Shown here in pieces: positions 8,050 through 13,597 of a stretch of 18,192 nucleotides of DNA. Made by a program: the position numbers and the translations under genes. The notes under the pieces are model-generated. The model saw nothing but the letters and a program-made list of their open reading frames with translations. It was not told the DNA's origin and did not search any database. This DNA comes from an uncultured Clostridia bacterium (GTDB taxonomy: Bacteria; Bacillota; Clostridia; Oscillospirales; Acutalibacteraceae), in assembly GCA_904420155.1 (NCBI GenBank), contig CAJFUH010000074.1, positions 1 through 18,192 on the forward strand, written 5' to 3'. Within the stretch, counting starts at the first letter, position 1. Each line of letters opens with the position of its first letter.

Positions 8050-8882
8050 GATATCTTACTCACAATCTTATTTACGTCGGAAACAACCTCATCCTGGTTA
8101 TCGGAAAAAAAGTCCCTGTATTGCTGGACTTTCTTTTCAAACTCCCTGATTTCCCGAATCCCGTTTACAAAAGTATTGCTAATAACCCCCATATGCTTCA
8201 CTTGGCTGGTGTTGCAAAAACTCCTGGATAAAATCGCGCAGGTGGATCCCAAACGATAATGTTCAATAATAATTTTTTCGGAATGCAGCATTCCCTTGCT
8301 TAAAGAAGCGATTCCCCCAAAGCCATAGGGCAACTTTCTTTTCCGGAAAACGCTGCAAATATTTTCTACCGTGCCGTCGGCTAACAATTCAAACATAAAT
8401 TTCTTTTGATATCCCAAGCTCAAATCGTTTAAACCGATAAACACTTCGTCAATTCCGTCGTTGTCTAAAATTTCCTCTATTTGTTCTACCGATTCCGGCG
8501 TTTCAAAAAGGAGCATGGTTTTTGCCCTGCCGCCCACATACTGAATAAACTCCTGCACCTCACGCGGCGTTTTAAAATACGGGAGCATCACGATATCGGC
8601 GCCGGCGCGGATCACAGCGTCAATCTCTTCTTGGGAAGAACCGTATGCAGCAGAAGCTTCATGGATGGGGTTGACACGGACCAGCAATTGGGCCTGTGTA
8701 ATCGCATTGCGCACAGCGGCCACGTCTTCCACCGTATGATGGGACTGGACCGTATCCATGCCTTTTTGCCTTTTGTCCTTGCCGATATATTCCATATCGA
8801 TAAAAATCCGGTCAACCCCCGCCGACTCCGCTATCTGGGCGATGTCGGGCCGGTTTGTTATGTACATAAGCTTGATTGGCAT
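8046..8882 (-). CDS. HpcH/HpaI aldolase / citrate lyase-like family protein
   Basis: 278 residues from the chosen start MPIKLMYITNRP. The ATG at 8882 has GGGAGG at 8891-8896, eight bases away. A longer frame back to 8912 would add ten residues, overlap the upstream gene and lack a ribosome site. A TIM-barrel pattern is visible. R69 in LLVRVN fits the Arg that holds the pyruvate carboxylate, and E127 in LLFETPE and D153 in FIGLNDLSLGY fit the two metal ligands. The usual D-x-E-H motif reads DMEYIGK here, so the general-base His known from E. coli HpaI is replaced; a nearby His pair at 48-49 might substitute. The family condenses or cleaves pyruvate or acetyl-CoA with an aldehyde or 2-oxo acid. 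It is coupled to a 2-oxo acid reductase, suggesting a two-step route. Chemistry remains inference. Confidence 0.84.
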   Translation of the reverse strand: MPIKLMYITNRPDIAQIAESAGVDRIFIDMEYIGKDKRQKGMDTVQSHHTVEDVAAVRNAITQAQLLVRVNPIHEASAAYGSSQEEIDAVIRAGADIVMLPYFKTPREVQEFIQYVGGRAKTMLLFETPESVEQIEEILDNDGIDEVFIGLNDLSLGYQKKFMFELLADGTVENICSVFRKRKLPYGFGGIASLSKGMLHSEKIIIEHYRLGSTCAILSRSFCNTSQVKHMGVISNTFVNGIREIREFEKKVQQYRDFFSDNQDEVVSDVNKIVSKIS

Positions 8883-8890
8883 TCGATGAT

Positions 8891-8896
8891 CCTCCC
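8891..8896 (-). promoter_or_regulatory. Shine-Dalgarno GGGAGG deciding the aldolase start
   Basis: CCTCCC on the plus strand reads GGGAGG on the coding strand, eight bases before the ATG at 8882. It places the start at MPIKL instead of the longer frame beginning at 8912. Confidence 0.85.
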
Positions 8897-8898
8897 TT

Positions 8899-9546
8899 TT
8901 ATCTTTTTTCAACCGTTTCCTTTGGCGCCGGAGCGCCGGTATGTTCCGTCACGGTGACTTGCGAGTTTTCATTGTCCTGGTTGGTAAACGTTTTAAGGAC
9001 CGTCATAAAAAGAATTTTTATATCGAGAAGAAAAGAAACATGTTCTACATACCAAACGTTCAATTCGATCCTTTTATTCCATTCTACCGTTTTTCTGCCG
9101 TTTACCTGGGCCCATCCGGTGATGCCGGGGCGGACCTCAAACATCCTGAGCTGTTCTTTGGTATATTCCGACAGGGGCCAGGGATGGTAGGTGAGGGGCG
9201 GTCGGGGCCCGATTAACGACATAGAACCTGTCAGTACATTCCACAATTGGGGAAACTCATCGATGCTGGTTGCGCGGATGATCCGCCCAACACGGGTAAT
9301 CCTGGGATCCTTTTTATTGGAATATACGCCGCTGCCCGTATGCTCTGCATTCATGCACATGGACCGGAACTTCATGATCTCAAATTCCTTTCCGTCCAGC
9401 CCCAGCCGTTTTTGCCTGAAAAGCACCGGCCCCGGCGAATCGATTTTTATGGCCAAGGCGACGATCAGCATGGGTATGATCAGCACGATCAACCCGATAA
9501 ACGACAACACGATATCGATCAGCCTTTTTATGTAATGTTTATACAT
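8899..9546 (-). CDS. Priming sugar-phosphate transferase (small monotopic polyprenyl-phosphate glycosyl-1-phosphate transferase)
   Basis: 215 residues of the bacterial sugar transferase family (WcaJ C-terminal/PglC/EpsL/CapM type), which move a sugar-1-phosphate from UDP-sugar to undecaprenyl phosphate and so start repeat-unit synthesis. One N-terminal hydrophobic segment (about 10-35) is broken at S37-P38 in DSPGPVLFRQ, the re-entrant helix hallmark. The Asp-Glu catalytic dyad is D96-E97 in TSIDEFPQLWN. DPRITRVGR, LIGPRPPL and RPGITGWAQVNGR are further family blocks. Size matches the short, one-TM class rather than five-TM WbaP. A hydrophilic tail of about 27 residues follows the family core. 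It is the first gene of the leftward operon. The ribosome site is weak: GGGG nine bases before the ATG, and an upstream in-frame TAG fixes this as the earliest start. Confidence 0.93.
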   Translation of the reverse strand: MYKHYIKRLIDIVLSFIGLIVLIIPMLIVALAIKIDSPGPVLFRQKRLGLDGKEFEIMKFRSMCMNAEHTGSGVYSNKKDPRITRVGRIIRATSIDEFPQLWNVLTGSMSLIGPRPPLTYHPWPLSEYTKEQLRMFEVRPGITGWAQVNGRKTVEWNKRIELNVWYVEHVSFLLDIKILFMTVLKTFTNQDNENSQVTVTEHTGAPAPKETVEKR

Positions 9547-9609
9547 CCTTTTCTACCCCATCTCCAGCGGTTTTGATTGACCCGCATTGAAATCATACGC
9601 TAATACTCC

Positions 9610-9716
9610 AACCTCTTTTTATGGAAAAATATTAGTTGTCTCTCACATCTTAAAAAATAAGGTTCATCGTAATCCTATAACGTATCATCACCAGATTCTG
9701 TTAAAAAGATAAGGTT
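9610..9716 (-). promoter_or_regulatory. Leader of the polysaccharide operon with two direct repeats and an inverted copy (possible RNA switch)
   Basis: On the minus strand the leader contains AACCTTATCTTTTTAA (9716-9701) and AACCTTATTTTTTAA (9664-9650), identical except for one inserted C and about 51 bases apart. Further downstream, TAAAAAGAGGTT (9621-9610) can pair with either: 12 pairs with a three-base bulge for the first copy, about 11 with one bulge and a G-U for the second. The two pairings exclude each other. No uridine run follows, so it is not a simple terminator. The repeats are A/T-rich, so protein operator sites or chance remain possible. Confidence 0.4.
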
Positions 9717-9837
9717 TTTCAAAGCAAAGACGATGGATCATTGGAATTATGACCATTTGAAATGTTTTTTCCTCAACGGAAACCTGTTTTCTGAAAGAAA
9801 CAGATGGTAAATTGTCGAGTTTTCTGTAGCCATATTC

Positions 9838-9866
9838 ATTATAAATTTTCCTCCAGAATAAGTCAA
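9838..9866 (-). promoter_or_regulatory. Near-consensus sigma-A promoter of the polysaccharide operon
   Basis: On the minus strand TTGACT (9866-9861) and TATAAT (9843-9838) are separated by exactly 17 bases. The -10 is a perfect match and the -35 matches five of six. Expected transcription start is near 9831, leaving about 285 untranslated bases before the priming transferase ATG at 9546. A GGAGG lies inside the spacer and is therefore not a ribosome site for this transcript. Confidence 0.75.
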
Positions 9867-9943
9867 TTATGGGTCACTAAAAACTATCTTTTTCAGTATT
9901 ATTGGACAGGAATTGTCTTTTGCTCTTTTAAGATTAAGGAAAA

Positions 9944-9972
9944 TAGACAAGAATAAAGTTCTATTTTATAAT
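9944..9972 (+). promoter_or_regulatory. Near-consensus sigma-A promoter toward the two-component genes
   Basis: TAGACA (9944-9949) and TATAAT (9967-9972) are separated by 17 bases, matching the consensus at five and six positions. The -10 is half of a dyad TATAAT/ATTATA (9967-9972 and 9982-9987, nine-base spacer) that could bind a repressor. Expected start is near 9979, giving a leader of about 288 bases before the response regulator. Confidence 0.65.
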
Positions 9973-10087
9973 ATTGTAAAAATTATATATAAATATTGGG
10001 AGAATACCCTTCTGTTATTTGGATACAAAAAAGAAGCCCTAGTTTCCATCCTTCTGAAGCAACCAATATGGAAAATAAATGCTCTTC

Positions 10088-10106
10088 GGGGACAATCGCC
10101 GTCCCC
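10088..10106 (+). other. Short stem-loop in the two-component leader
   Basis: GGGGAC (10088-10093) pairs perfectly with GTCCCC (10101-10106) around a seven-base loop. The following bases are C- and T-rich (CCCTTCCTTTT) but not a clean T run. It could be a weak attenuator or simply a structured leader segment. Confidence 0.3.
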
Positions 10107-10211
10107 CCCTTCCTTTTATGCATCCTCACCCTTTTTGACCGGTGCGGATGATCGCCATAGCATGGATGGGATTCCTGCCGGCGGAGGCTATGCTTTTGGA
10201 ATGGGATATTG

Positions 10212-10217
10212 TATAAT
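10212..10217 (+). promoter_or_regulatory. Possible second -10 box close to the response regulator
   Basis: A perfect TATAAT lies 50 bases before the response regulator start. The hexamer 17 bases upstream (TATGCT) is a poor -35, and there is no TGn extension, so this is a weaker candidate than the promoter at 9944-9972. Confidence 0.25.
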
Positions 10218-10252
10218 AAAGCCTCGGGGGGATCCCCAAAATGACTGTTCTC

Positions 10253-10258
10253 AGGAGG
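10253..10258 (+). promoter_or_regulatory. Shine-Dalgarno AGGAGG deciding the response regulator start
   Basis: AGGAGG lies eight bases before the ATG at 10267. It fixes the start at MYRIFIVEDDE and argues against an in-frame extension of 118 codons that stays open back to 9913. Confidence 0.9.
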
Positions 10259-10266
10259 CGGGAATC

Positions 10267-10932
10267 ATGTACCGTATTTTTATTGTAGAGGACGATGAAC
10301 CCATCCGGATGCAGCTCAAAGTGCTTCTGGAAAAATACGGATATCAGGGAATTGTTTCTGATGATTTTGAACATATTGTAGACCGGATTTTGGAGGCCAA
10401 GCCTCACTTGGTCCTATTAGACATCAATTTACCGCAATTTGACGGCTATCATGTATGCCGGGAAATCCGCAAGCAGGGGGAAATCCCCATCATTATGGTG
10501 ACCAGCCGGGACAGCGAAGTGGACGAACTGATGAGTATGAACCTGGGGGCGGACGATTTCATCACGAAGCCTTACCATACGCAGATTTTGCTGGCCCACA
10601 TTGCAGCCATTTTAAAAAGGGCCTATCATAGGGAACCATCCCGAACGCTGGAACACAAAGGGGTTTTACTGGACCTCTCCAAAAGCACGGTGAGCTATGA
10701 AGGGAAACAGGCGGAACTCACCAAAAACGAAATGCGCATTTTGCATCTGCTGATGGAAAACAAAGGGGCCATTATTTCCCGGGATGAAATCATGAACGAC
10801 TTGTGGCAATCGGACGAATTTGTCGACGACAACACCCTGACCGTCAATATCAACCGGCTGCGCAAAAAACTGGAGGAAGTTGGGGTTCGACAATTTCTAA
10901 TCACCAAACGGGGGCAGGGATATCTGGTATGA
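10267..10932 (+). CDS. OmpR-family response regulator (BceR-like)
   Basis: 221 residues. The receiver domain (about 1-115) has the acidic pocket E8-D9-D10 in IVEDDEP, phospho-acceptor D52 in LVLLDINLP, T79 in IMVTS and K101 in FITKPY. The C-terminal winged-helix DNA-binding domain (about 125-221) ends in the usual NINRLRKKLE and ITKRGQGYLV blocks. Closest in look to BceR/BraR/VraR-type regulators of cell-envelope stress responses; that label rests on pattern only. The stop overlaps the kinase ATG by ATGA, so both are made together. The gene diverges from the polysaccharide operon, making control of that operon or of envelope defence plausible. Its true targets cannot be read from the window. 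Confidence 0.93.
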   Translation: MYRIFIVEDDEPIRMQLKVLLEKYGYQGIVSDDFEHIVDRILEAKPHLVLLDINLPQFDGYHVCREIRKQGEIPIIMVTSRDSEVDELMSMNLGADDFITKPYHTQILLAHIAAILKRAYHREPSRTLEHKGVLLDLSKSTVSYEGKQAELTKNEMRILHLLMENKGAIISRDEIMNDLWQSDEFVDDNTLTVNINRLRKKLEEVGVRQFLITKRGQGYLV

Positions 10933-11954
10933 AATGGACCGCTTATTTGCGGGATCAATGCCTTCCCATCGTGATTTGGGCATTGACCGCGGGATTTATT
11001 GTGATGATGCTGGGGACCTTAGGGGTAAACTCCTCGGCGCAAGGTTTTTTGGTGATCGTGCTGGCGGTGGCGGGCATTGCCTGCCTGCTGTACGGCTATT
11101 TCCGCAGGGCGGGTTTTTATAAAGAATTGCGGGCCCGGCTGGAAAGCTTGGATCAGAAATATCTGATTACCGAAATGATAGAACGACCGGACTTTTTAGA
11201 GGGAAAACTCCTGTATGACGTGATGATCCAGGTAAACAAATCCATGAACGACCGGTTGGCTTCCTATCGCCGGGCTTCCAACGACTATCGGGAATACATC
11301 GAAACCTGGGTGCATGAGGTAAAAACGCCCATCGCCTCCAGCCGCCTGATGATAGAAAATAATAAAAACGAGGTCACCCGCAGTTTGGAAACGGAGATTT
11401 CCCGGATCGAAGGCTATGTGGAACAGGCCTTGTTTTATACCCGCAGCAACAGCGTGGAGAAGGATTATATCATCAAAAAGGTAAACCTCAAGGAGATGAT
11501 CTCCTCCTGTGTGAAAAAGAACGCCAGGGCTTTGATCGAAAGCAGGATTTCGGTGCAGATGCAGGACTTGGAGGAGGACGTCTTTACCGACGCCAAATGG
11601 ATTGACTTTATTGTCGGACAGATTCTGAGCAACTCCATCAAATACCGCAGGGATCAAGATCCTCAAATCAAGATTTTCGCGGAGAAAAAAGAGAACAGCA
11701 TCCGGCTTTCTATCTGCGACAACGGGATCGGGATCCCTCCCCAGGATATCCGGCGGGTATTTGAAAAAGGATTTACCGGGGAAAACGGCAGGAGGTTCAC
11801 ACGATCCACCGGAATGGGGCTGTATCTATGCAAAAAGTTATGTGAAAAACTGGGGCTGAGCATTTCCCTCACTTCCCAGGTGGGTCAGGGCACCCTGATA
11901 GAGATCCTGTTCCCGAAAAGCAAAATGTTCCTTTTGGAAAACGACCATCCCTGA
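10929..11954 (+). CDS. Short intramembrane-sensing histidine kinase (BceS-like)
   Basis: 341 residues. Two TM segments (about 13-33 and 38-58) are joined by a loop of only a few residues, so there is no extracytoplasmic sensor domain; this is the intramembrane-sensing class. The phospho-acceptor is H129 in ETWVHEVKTPIAS. ATP-binding motifs follow: N box QILSNSIKYR, G1 ICDNGIGIPP, and STGMGLYLCKKL. The start at 10929 overlaps the regulator stop (ATGA); a longer frame from 10803 would read through the regulator gene and is rejected. BceS kinases normally sense through a BceAB-type ABC transporter, but none lies next to this pair. The adjacent transporter is of the YtrA-linked type, in its own transcription unit. 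Confidence 0.92.
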   Translation: MKWTAYLRDQCLPIVIWALTAGFIVMMLGTLGVNSSAQGFLVIVLAVAGIACLLYGYFRRAGFYKELRARLESLDQKYLITEMIERPDFLEGKLLYDVMIQVNKSMNDRLASYRRASNDYREYIETWVHEVKTPIASSRLMIENNKNEVTRSLETEISRIEGYVEQALFYTRSNSVEKDYIIKKVNLKEMISSCVKKNARALIESRISVQMQDLEEDVFTDAKWIDFIVGQILSNSIKYRRDQDPQIKIFAEKKENSIRLSICDNGIGIPPQDIRRVFEKGFTGENGRRFTRSTGMGLYLCKKLCEKLGLSISLTSQVGQGTLIEILFPKSKMFLLENDHP

Positions 11955-12035
11955 TCGGAGTACGGAAAATCGTATTGTATCCATGCTTTGTTAAAAGAAA
12001 GGCAATTCCCCAAAAGAAAACAGATGGAATCTAGG

Positions 12036-12090
12036 AAAAAGCCTGTCGGCCGGGGGTTCACAAGTTCCCCTGGCCGACAGCTTTTTCCTT
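12036..12090. terminator. Strong rho-independent terminator after the kinase, bidirectional
   Basis: A 14-bp stem (12043-12056 with 12067-12080, one G-U pair at 12052/12071) encloses a ten-base loop. AAAAA stands before it (12036-12040) and TTTTT after it (12082-12086). It ends the two-component operon and insulates the next unit. Confidence 0.92.
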
Positions 12091-12180
12091 TACAGATGAC
12101 GGGCCAGCGATGGCGGGACAAAACAACAGGCCTCTATGGACCGTCACAGAAAACCGCCTTGCCGGCGCCTGGAACTCCTA

Positions 12181-12209
12181 TTGATTTTTAGCAAAATAAA
12201 TGGTACAAT
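12181..12209 (+). promoter_or_regulatory. Promoter of the GntR/ABC transporter operon
   Basis: TTGATT (12181-12186), a 17-base spacer and TACAAT (12204-12209) form a good sigma-A promoter matching the consensus at four and five positions. The -10 lies inside the palindrome at 12203-12217, so a bound repressor would block polymerase. Confidence 0.65.
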
Positions 12210-12217
12210 AATTGTAC
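12203..12217. promoter_or_regulatory. Operator candidate for the GntR/YtrA-type repressor, perfect palindrome
   Basis: GTACAATAATTGTAC is a perfect 15-bp inverted repeat around a central A, placed over the -10 and the expected start. GntR/YtrA regulators commonly repress their own operon by binding inverted repeats at the promoter, so autorepression is likely. No binding data are implied. Confidence 0.65.
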
Positions 12218-12228
12218 TATTTTAATTA

Positions 12229-12243
12229 GTACAATTGTTGTAG
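12229..12243. promoter_or_regulatory. Second, imperfect operator-like repeat
   Basis: GTACAATTGTTGTAG repeats the left half of the first palindrome exactly (GTACAAT). It forms TACAA/TTGTA arms around three bases, 26 bases downstream of the first site. Two sites on about the same helix face could allow cooperative binding. Confidence 0.45.
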
Positions 12244-12309
12244 AGATCCTTTTCAAAGAAGGCAACGAACAATCCACCGGAAGGTAAACCGGAAGAAACT
12301 CATTAGGAA

Positions 12310-12315
12310 GGAGGG
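12310..12315 (+). promoter_or_regulatory. Shine-Dalgarno supporting a TTG start
   Basis: GGAGGG stands six bases before TTG at 12322. No in-frame ATG occurs before the conserved N-terminal helix, so TTG is taken as the start of the GntR gene. Confidence 0.8.
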
Positions 12316-12321
12316 AATCCA

Positions 12322-12711
12322 TTGCTGACCTTGGATTTTCAAAGCCGTACGCCGATTTACGAACAGCTGTATAAAAACATTGTCCGCCTGGTGGCGGTGG
12401 GCGTTATGGGGCCCAATGAACAGCTCCCCACAGTACGGGCCTTAGCCCAGGAGCTGGGGGTCAACCCCAATACGGTACAGAAAGCCTATCAAATGTTGGA
12501 GAGGGACGGCGTGATCTATTCCATGACCGGAAGAGGTTCCTTTGTCTCCCCGGACCTGTCCCCGGTGAAACAAAAGAGGTCTTTGGCCCGGGACAAATTG
12601 CTGGCGGCTCTGGAAGAGGCATTGGATACCGGAATGACCATAGAGGAGATCCGGCAGCTAGTAGAGGAGTGTAACAGGAAGAGAGGAGGAAAACAGGGTG
12701 CTGGAGATTAA
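12322..12711 (+). CDS. GntR-family transcriptional regulator, YtrA subfamily
   Basis: 129 residues from a TTG start. The N-terminal winged helix-turn-helix (about 8-75) includes TPIYEQLYKNIVRLV, LPTVRALAQELGVNPNTVQKA and MTGRGSFV, a strong GntR signature. Only about 50 residues follow, matching the short YtrA class, which lacks the large ligand domain of FadR or HutC types and dimerises through two helices. YtrA members usually repress the ABC transporter operon they lead and respond to cell-wall-active compounds or other effectors. Here it is first in an operon with an ATPase and permease, and overlaps the ATPase gene by 14 bases. The palindromes at its promoter fit autorepression. Confidence 0.92.
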   Translation: MLTLDFQSRTPIYEQLYKNIVRLVAVGVMGPNEQLPTVRALAQELGVNPNTVQKAYQMLERDGVIYSMTGRGSFVSPDLSPVKQKRSLARDKLLAALEEALDTGMTIEEIRQLVEECNRKRGGKQGAGD

Positions 12712-13597
12712 GGATCTAACGAAACGGTTTGGGAAAAAGGTGGCGCTGGACCATATGACCTGTACCATAGAAAGCGGTTCTATCTTTGGGCTGGTGGGGT
12801 CCAACGGATCAGGAAAATCCACCCTGCTGCGCACCATTGCGGGAATTTACCAACCGGACGGAGGAGTGATAAAGTGGAACGGTATGTCCACCTTTGAAAA
12901 TGTTTCCTGTAAGGGGACCATGTTCTTCGTGCCGGATTTCCCGTATTTTTTCCATCAGTCCACCATTTATCACATGGCGGACCTCTATCAAAACCTATAT
13001 CCCGGGTGGGACCCCGCCCGGTTCCAGGACTTATGCCGCCTGTTCCCCTTAGAAACAGACCTGCGCATTTCCAATATGTCCAAGGGGATGCAGAGGCAGG
13101 CGGCCCTGATTCTGGCGCTGTCCACCCGCCCCCATCTGTTGCTGCTCGACGAGGTATTCGACGGGCTGGACCCGGTGGTGCGGCAACTGCTCAAACGCCT
13201 GCTGGCCCAGGAGGTAGGGGAACGGGGCATGACCATTATCATCGCCTCGCACAACCTGCGGGAGCTGGAAGATCTGTGCGACCACGTGGGCCTGCTGCAC
13301 CAGGGCGGCGTGGTGTTTGAGCGCGATCTGGACGAACTGAAACTGGGCATCCACAAGGTACAGGCGGCCTATATGCCGGAACTGCCTGAAAACGCCCTGG
13401 AGGGGCTGGACGTTATCAAGCGGGAAAAAAGGGGTTCCCTGTATAGCTTTGTCATCCGGGGCCGGCGGGAAGAGATACTGGAACGGCTCAACGCCCTGCA
13501 TCCCGTGTTTATTGAGGCGCTGCCCTTGACCCTGGAAGAAGTCTTTATCAGTGAAATGGAGGTAGTAGGCTATGACATCGACCATATTATCCAGTAG
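12698..13597 (+). CDS. ABC transporter ATP-binding protein (YtrB-like)
   Basis: 299 residues from a GTG start with AGGAGG eight bases before it (12684-12689). Walker A is GSNGSGKST (34-42, K40), Walker B LLLLDE with catalytic E152, and the switch His is H185 in IIASHN. The signature motif reads NMSKGMQRQ instead of LSGGQ, and the Q-loop region reads FFVPD without a Gln; such departures are usual in the YtrB/ABC-2 branch. The C-terminal about 80 residues after the ABC core form an accessory domain of the kind seen in ABC-2 exporters. It overlaps the permease gene by 26 bases, so the pair probably forms the transporter. Substrate unknown; envelope stress or drug export is an inference from family. 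Confidence 0.92.
   Translation: MLEIKDLTKRFGKKVALDHMTCTIESGSIFGLVGSNGSGKSTLLRTIAGIYQPDGGVIKWNGMSTFENVSCKGTMFFVPDFPYFFHQSTIYHMADLYQNLYPGWDPARFQDLCRLFPLETDLRISNMSKGMQRQAALILALSTRPHLLLLDEVFDGLDPVVRQLLKRLLAQEVGERGMTIIIASHNLRELEDLCDHVGLLHQGGVVFERDLDELKLGIHKVQAAYMPELPENALEGLDVIKREKRGSLYSFVIRGRREEILERLNALHPVFIEALPLTLEEVFISEMEVVGYDIDHIIQ

Larger units (their letters stand above)
9547..10266. other. 720-bp divergent intergenic region
   Basis: The region between the leftward polysaccharide operon and the rightward two-component genes is clearly more A/T-rich than either side, especially 9600-10080. It holds two good divergent promoters whose -35 boxes are 77 bp apart, two leaders of about 285 bases, the repeat set at 9610-9716, a weak stem GGGGAC/GTCCCC at 10088-10106, and a second -10-like TATAAT at 10212-10217. 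I find no convincing protein-coding gene, tRNA or mobile element in it. Confidence 0.75.
11955..12321. other. 367-bp intergenic region between kinase and ytrA-like gene
   Basis: It contains the terminator at 12036-12090, then about 90 bases in which I see nothing, then the promoter at 12181-12209 with palindromic operator candidates at 12203-12243. The 5' leader ends in the ribosome site at 12310-12315. Confidence 0.8.

Noticed and set aside
8883..8912. Longer start for the aldolase-like gene at 8912
   Set aside because: It overlaps the upstream gene, lacks a ribosome site, and adds a charged stretch outside the family core; the ATG at 8882 has GGGAGG at eight bases.
9781..9803. CTGTTT/AAACAG inverted repeat as an invertible-promoter boundary
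   Set aside because: Only about six to eight pairs, no distant partner copy, and no recombinase gene in the window, so phase variation by inversion is unsupported.
9749..9841. Minus-strand mini-ORF of about 30 codons (beginning MNMATENSTIY) behind a GGAGG
   Set aside because: The GGAGG is in the spacer of the leftward promoter and the first ATG overlaps its -10 box, so the ribosome site would not be in the RNA. A leaderless leader peptide from the second ATG is conceivable but unsupported.
10088..10106. Terminator in the two-component leader
   Set aside because: The stem is only six pairs and lacks a proper T run; kept only as a low-confidence stem-loop.
9913..10266. 118-codon N-terminal extension in frame with the response regulator
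   Set aside because: The frame is open but crosses the promoter at 9944-9972, has no family similarity, and the AGGAGG at 10253-10258 points to the ATG at 10267, where the receiver domain begins.
10803..10928. Longer start for the histidine kinase
   Set aside because: The added 42 residues are the regulator's winged-helix DNA read in another frame; the ATG at 10929 gives the standard ATGA overlap and a clean TM start.
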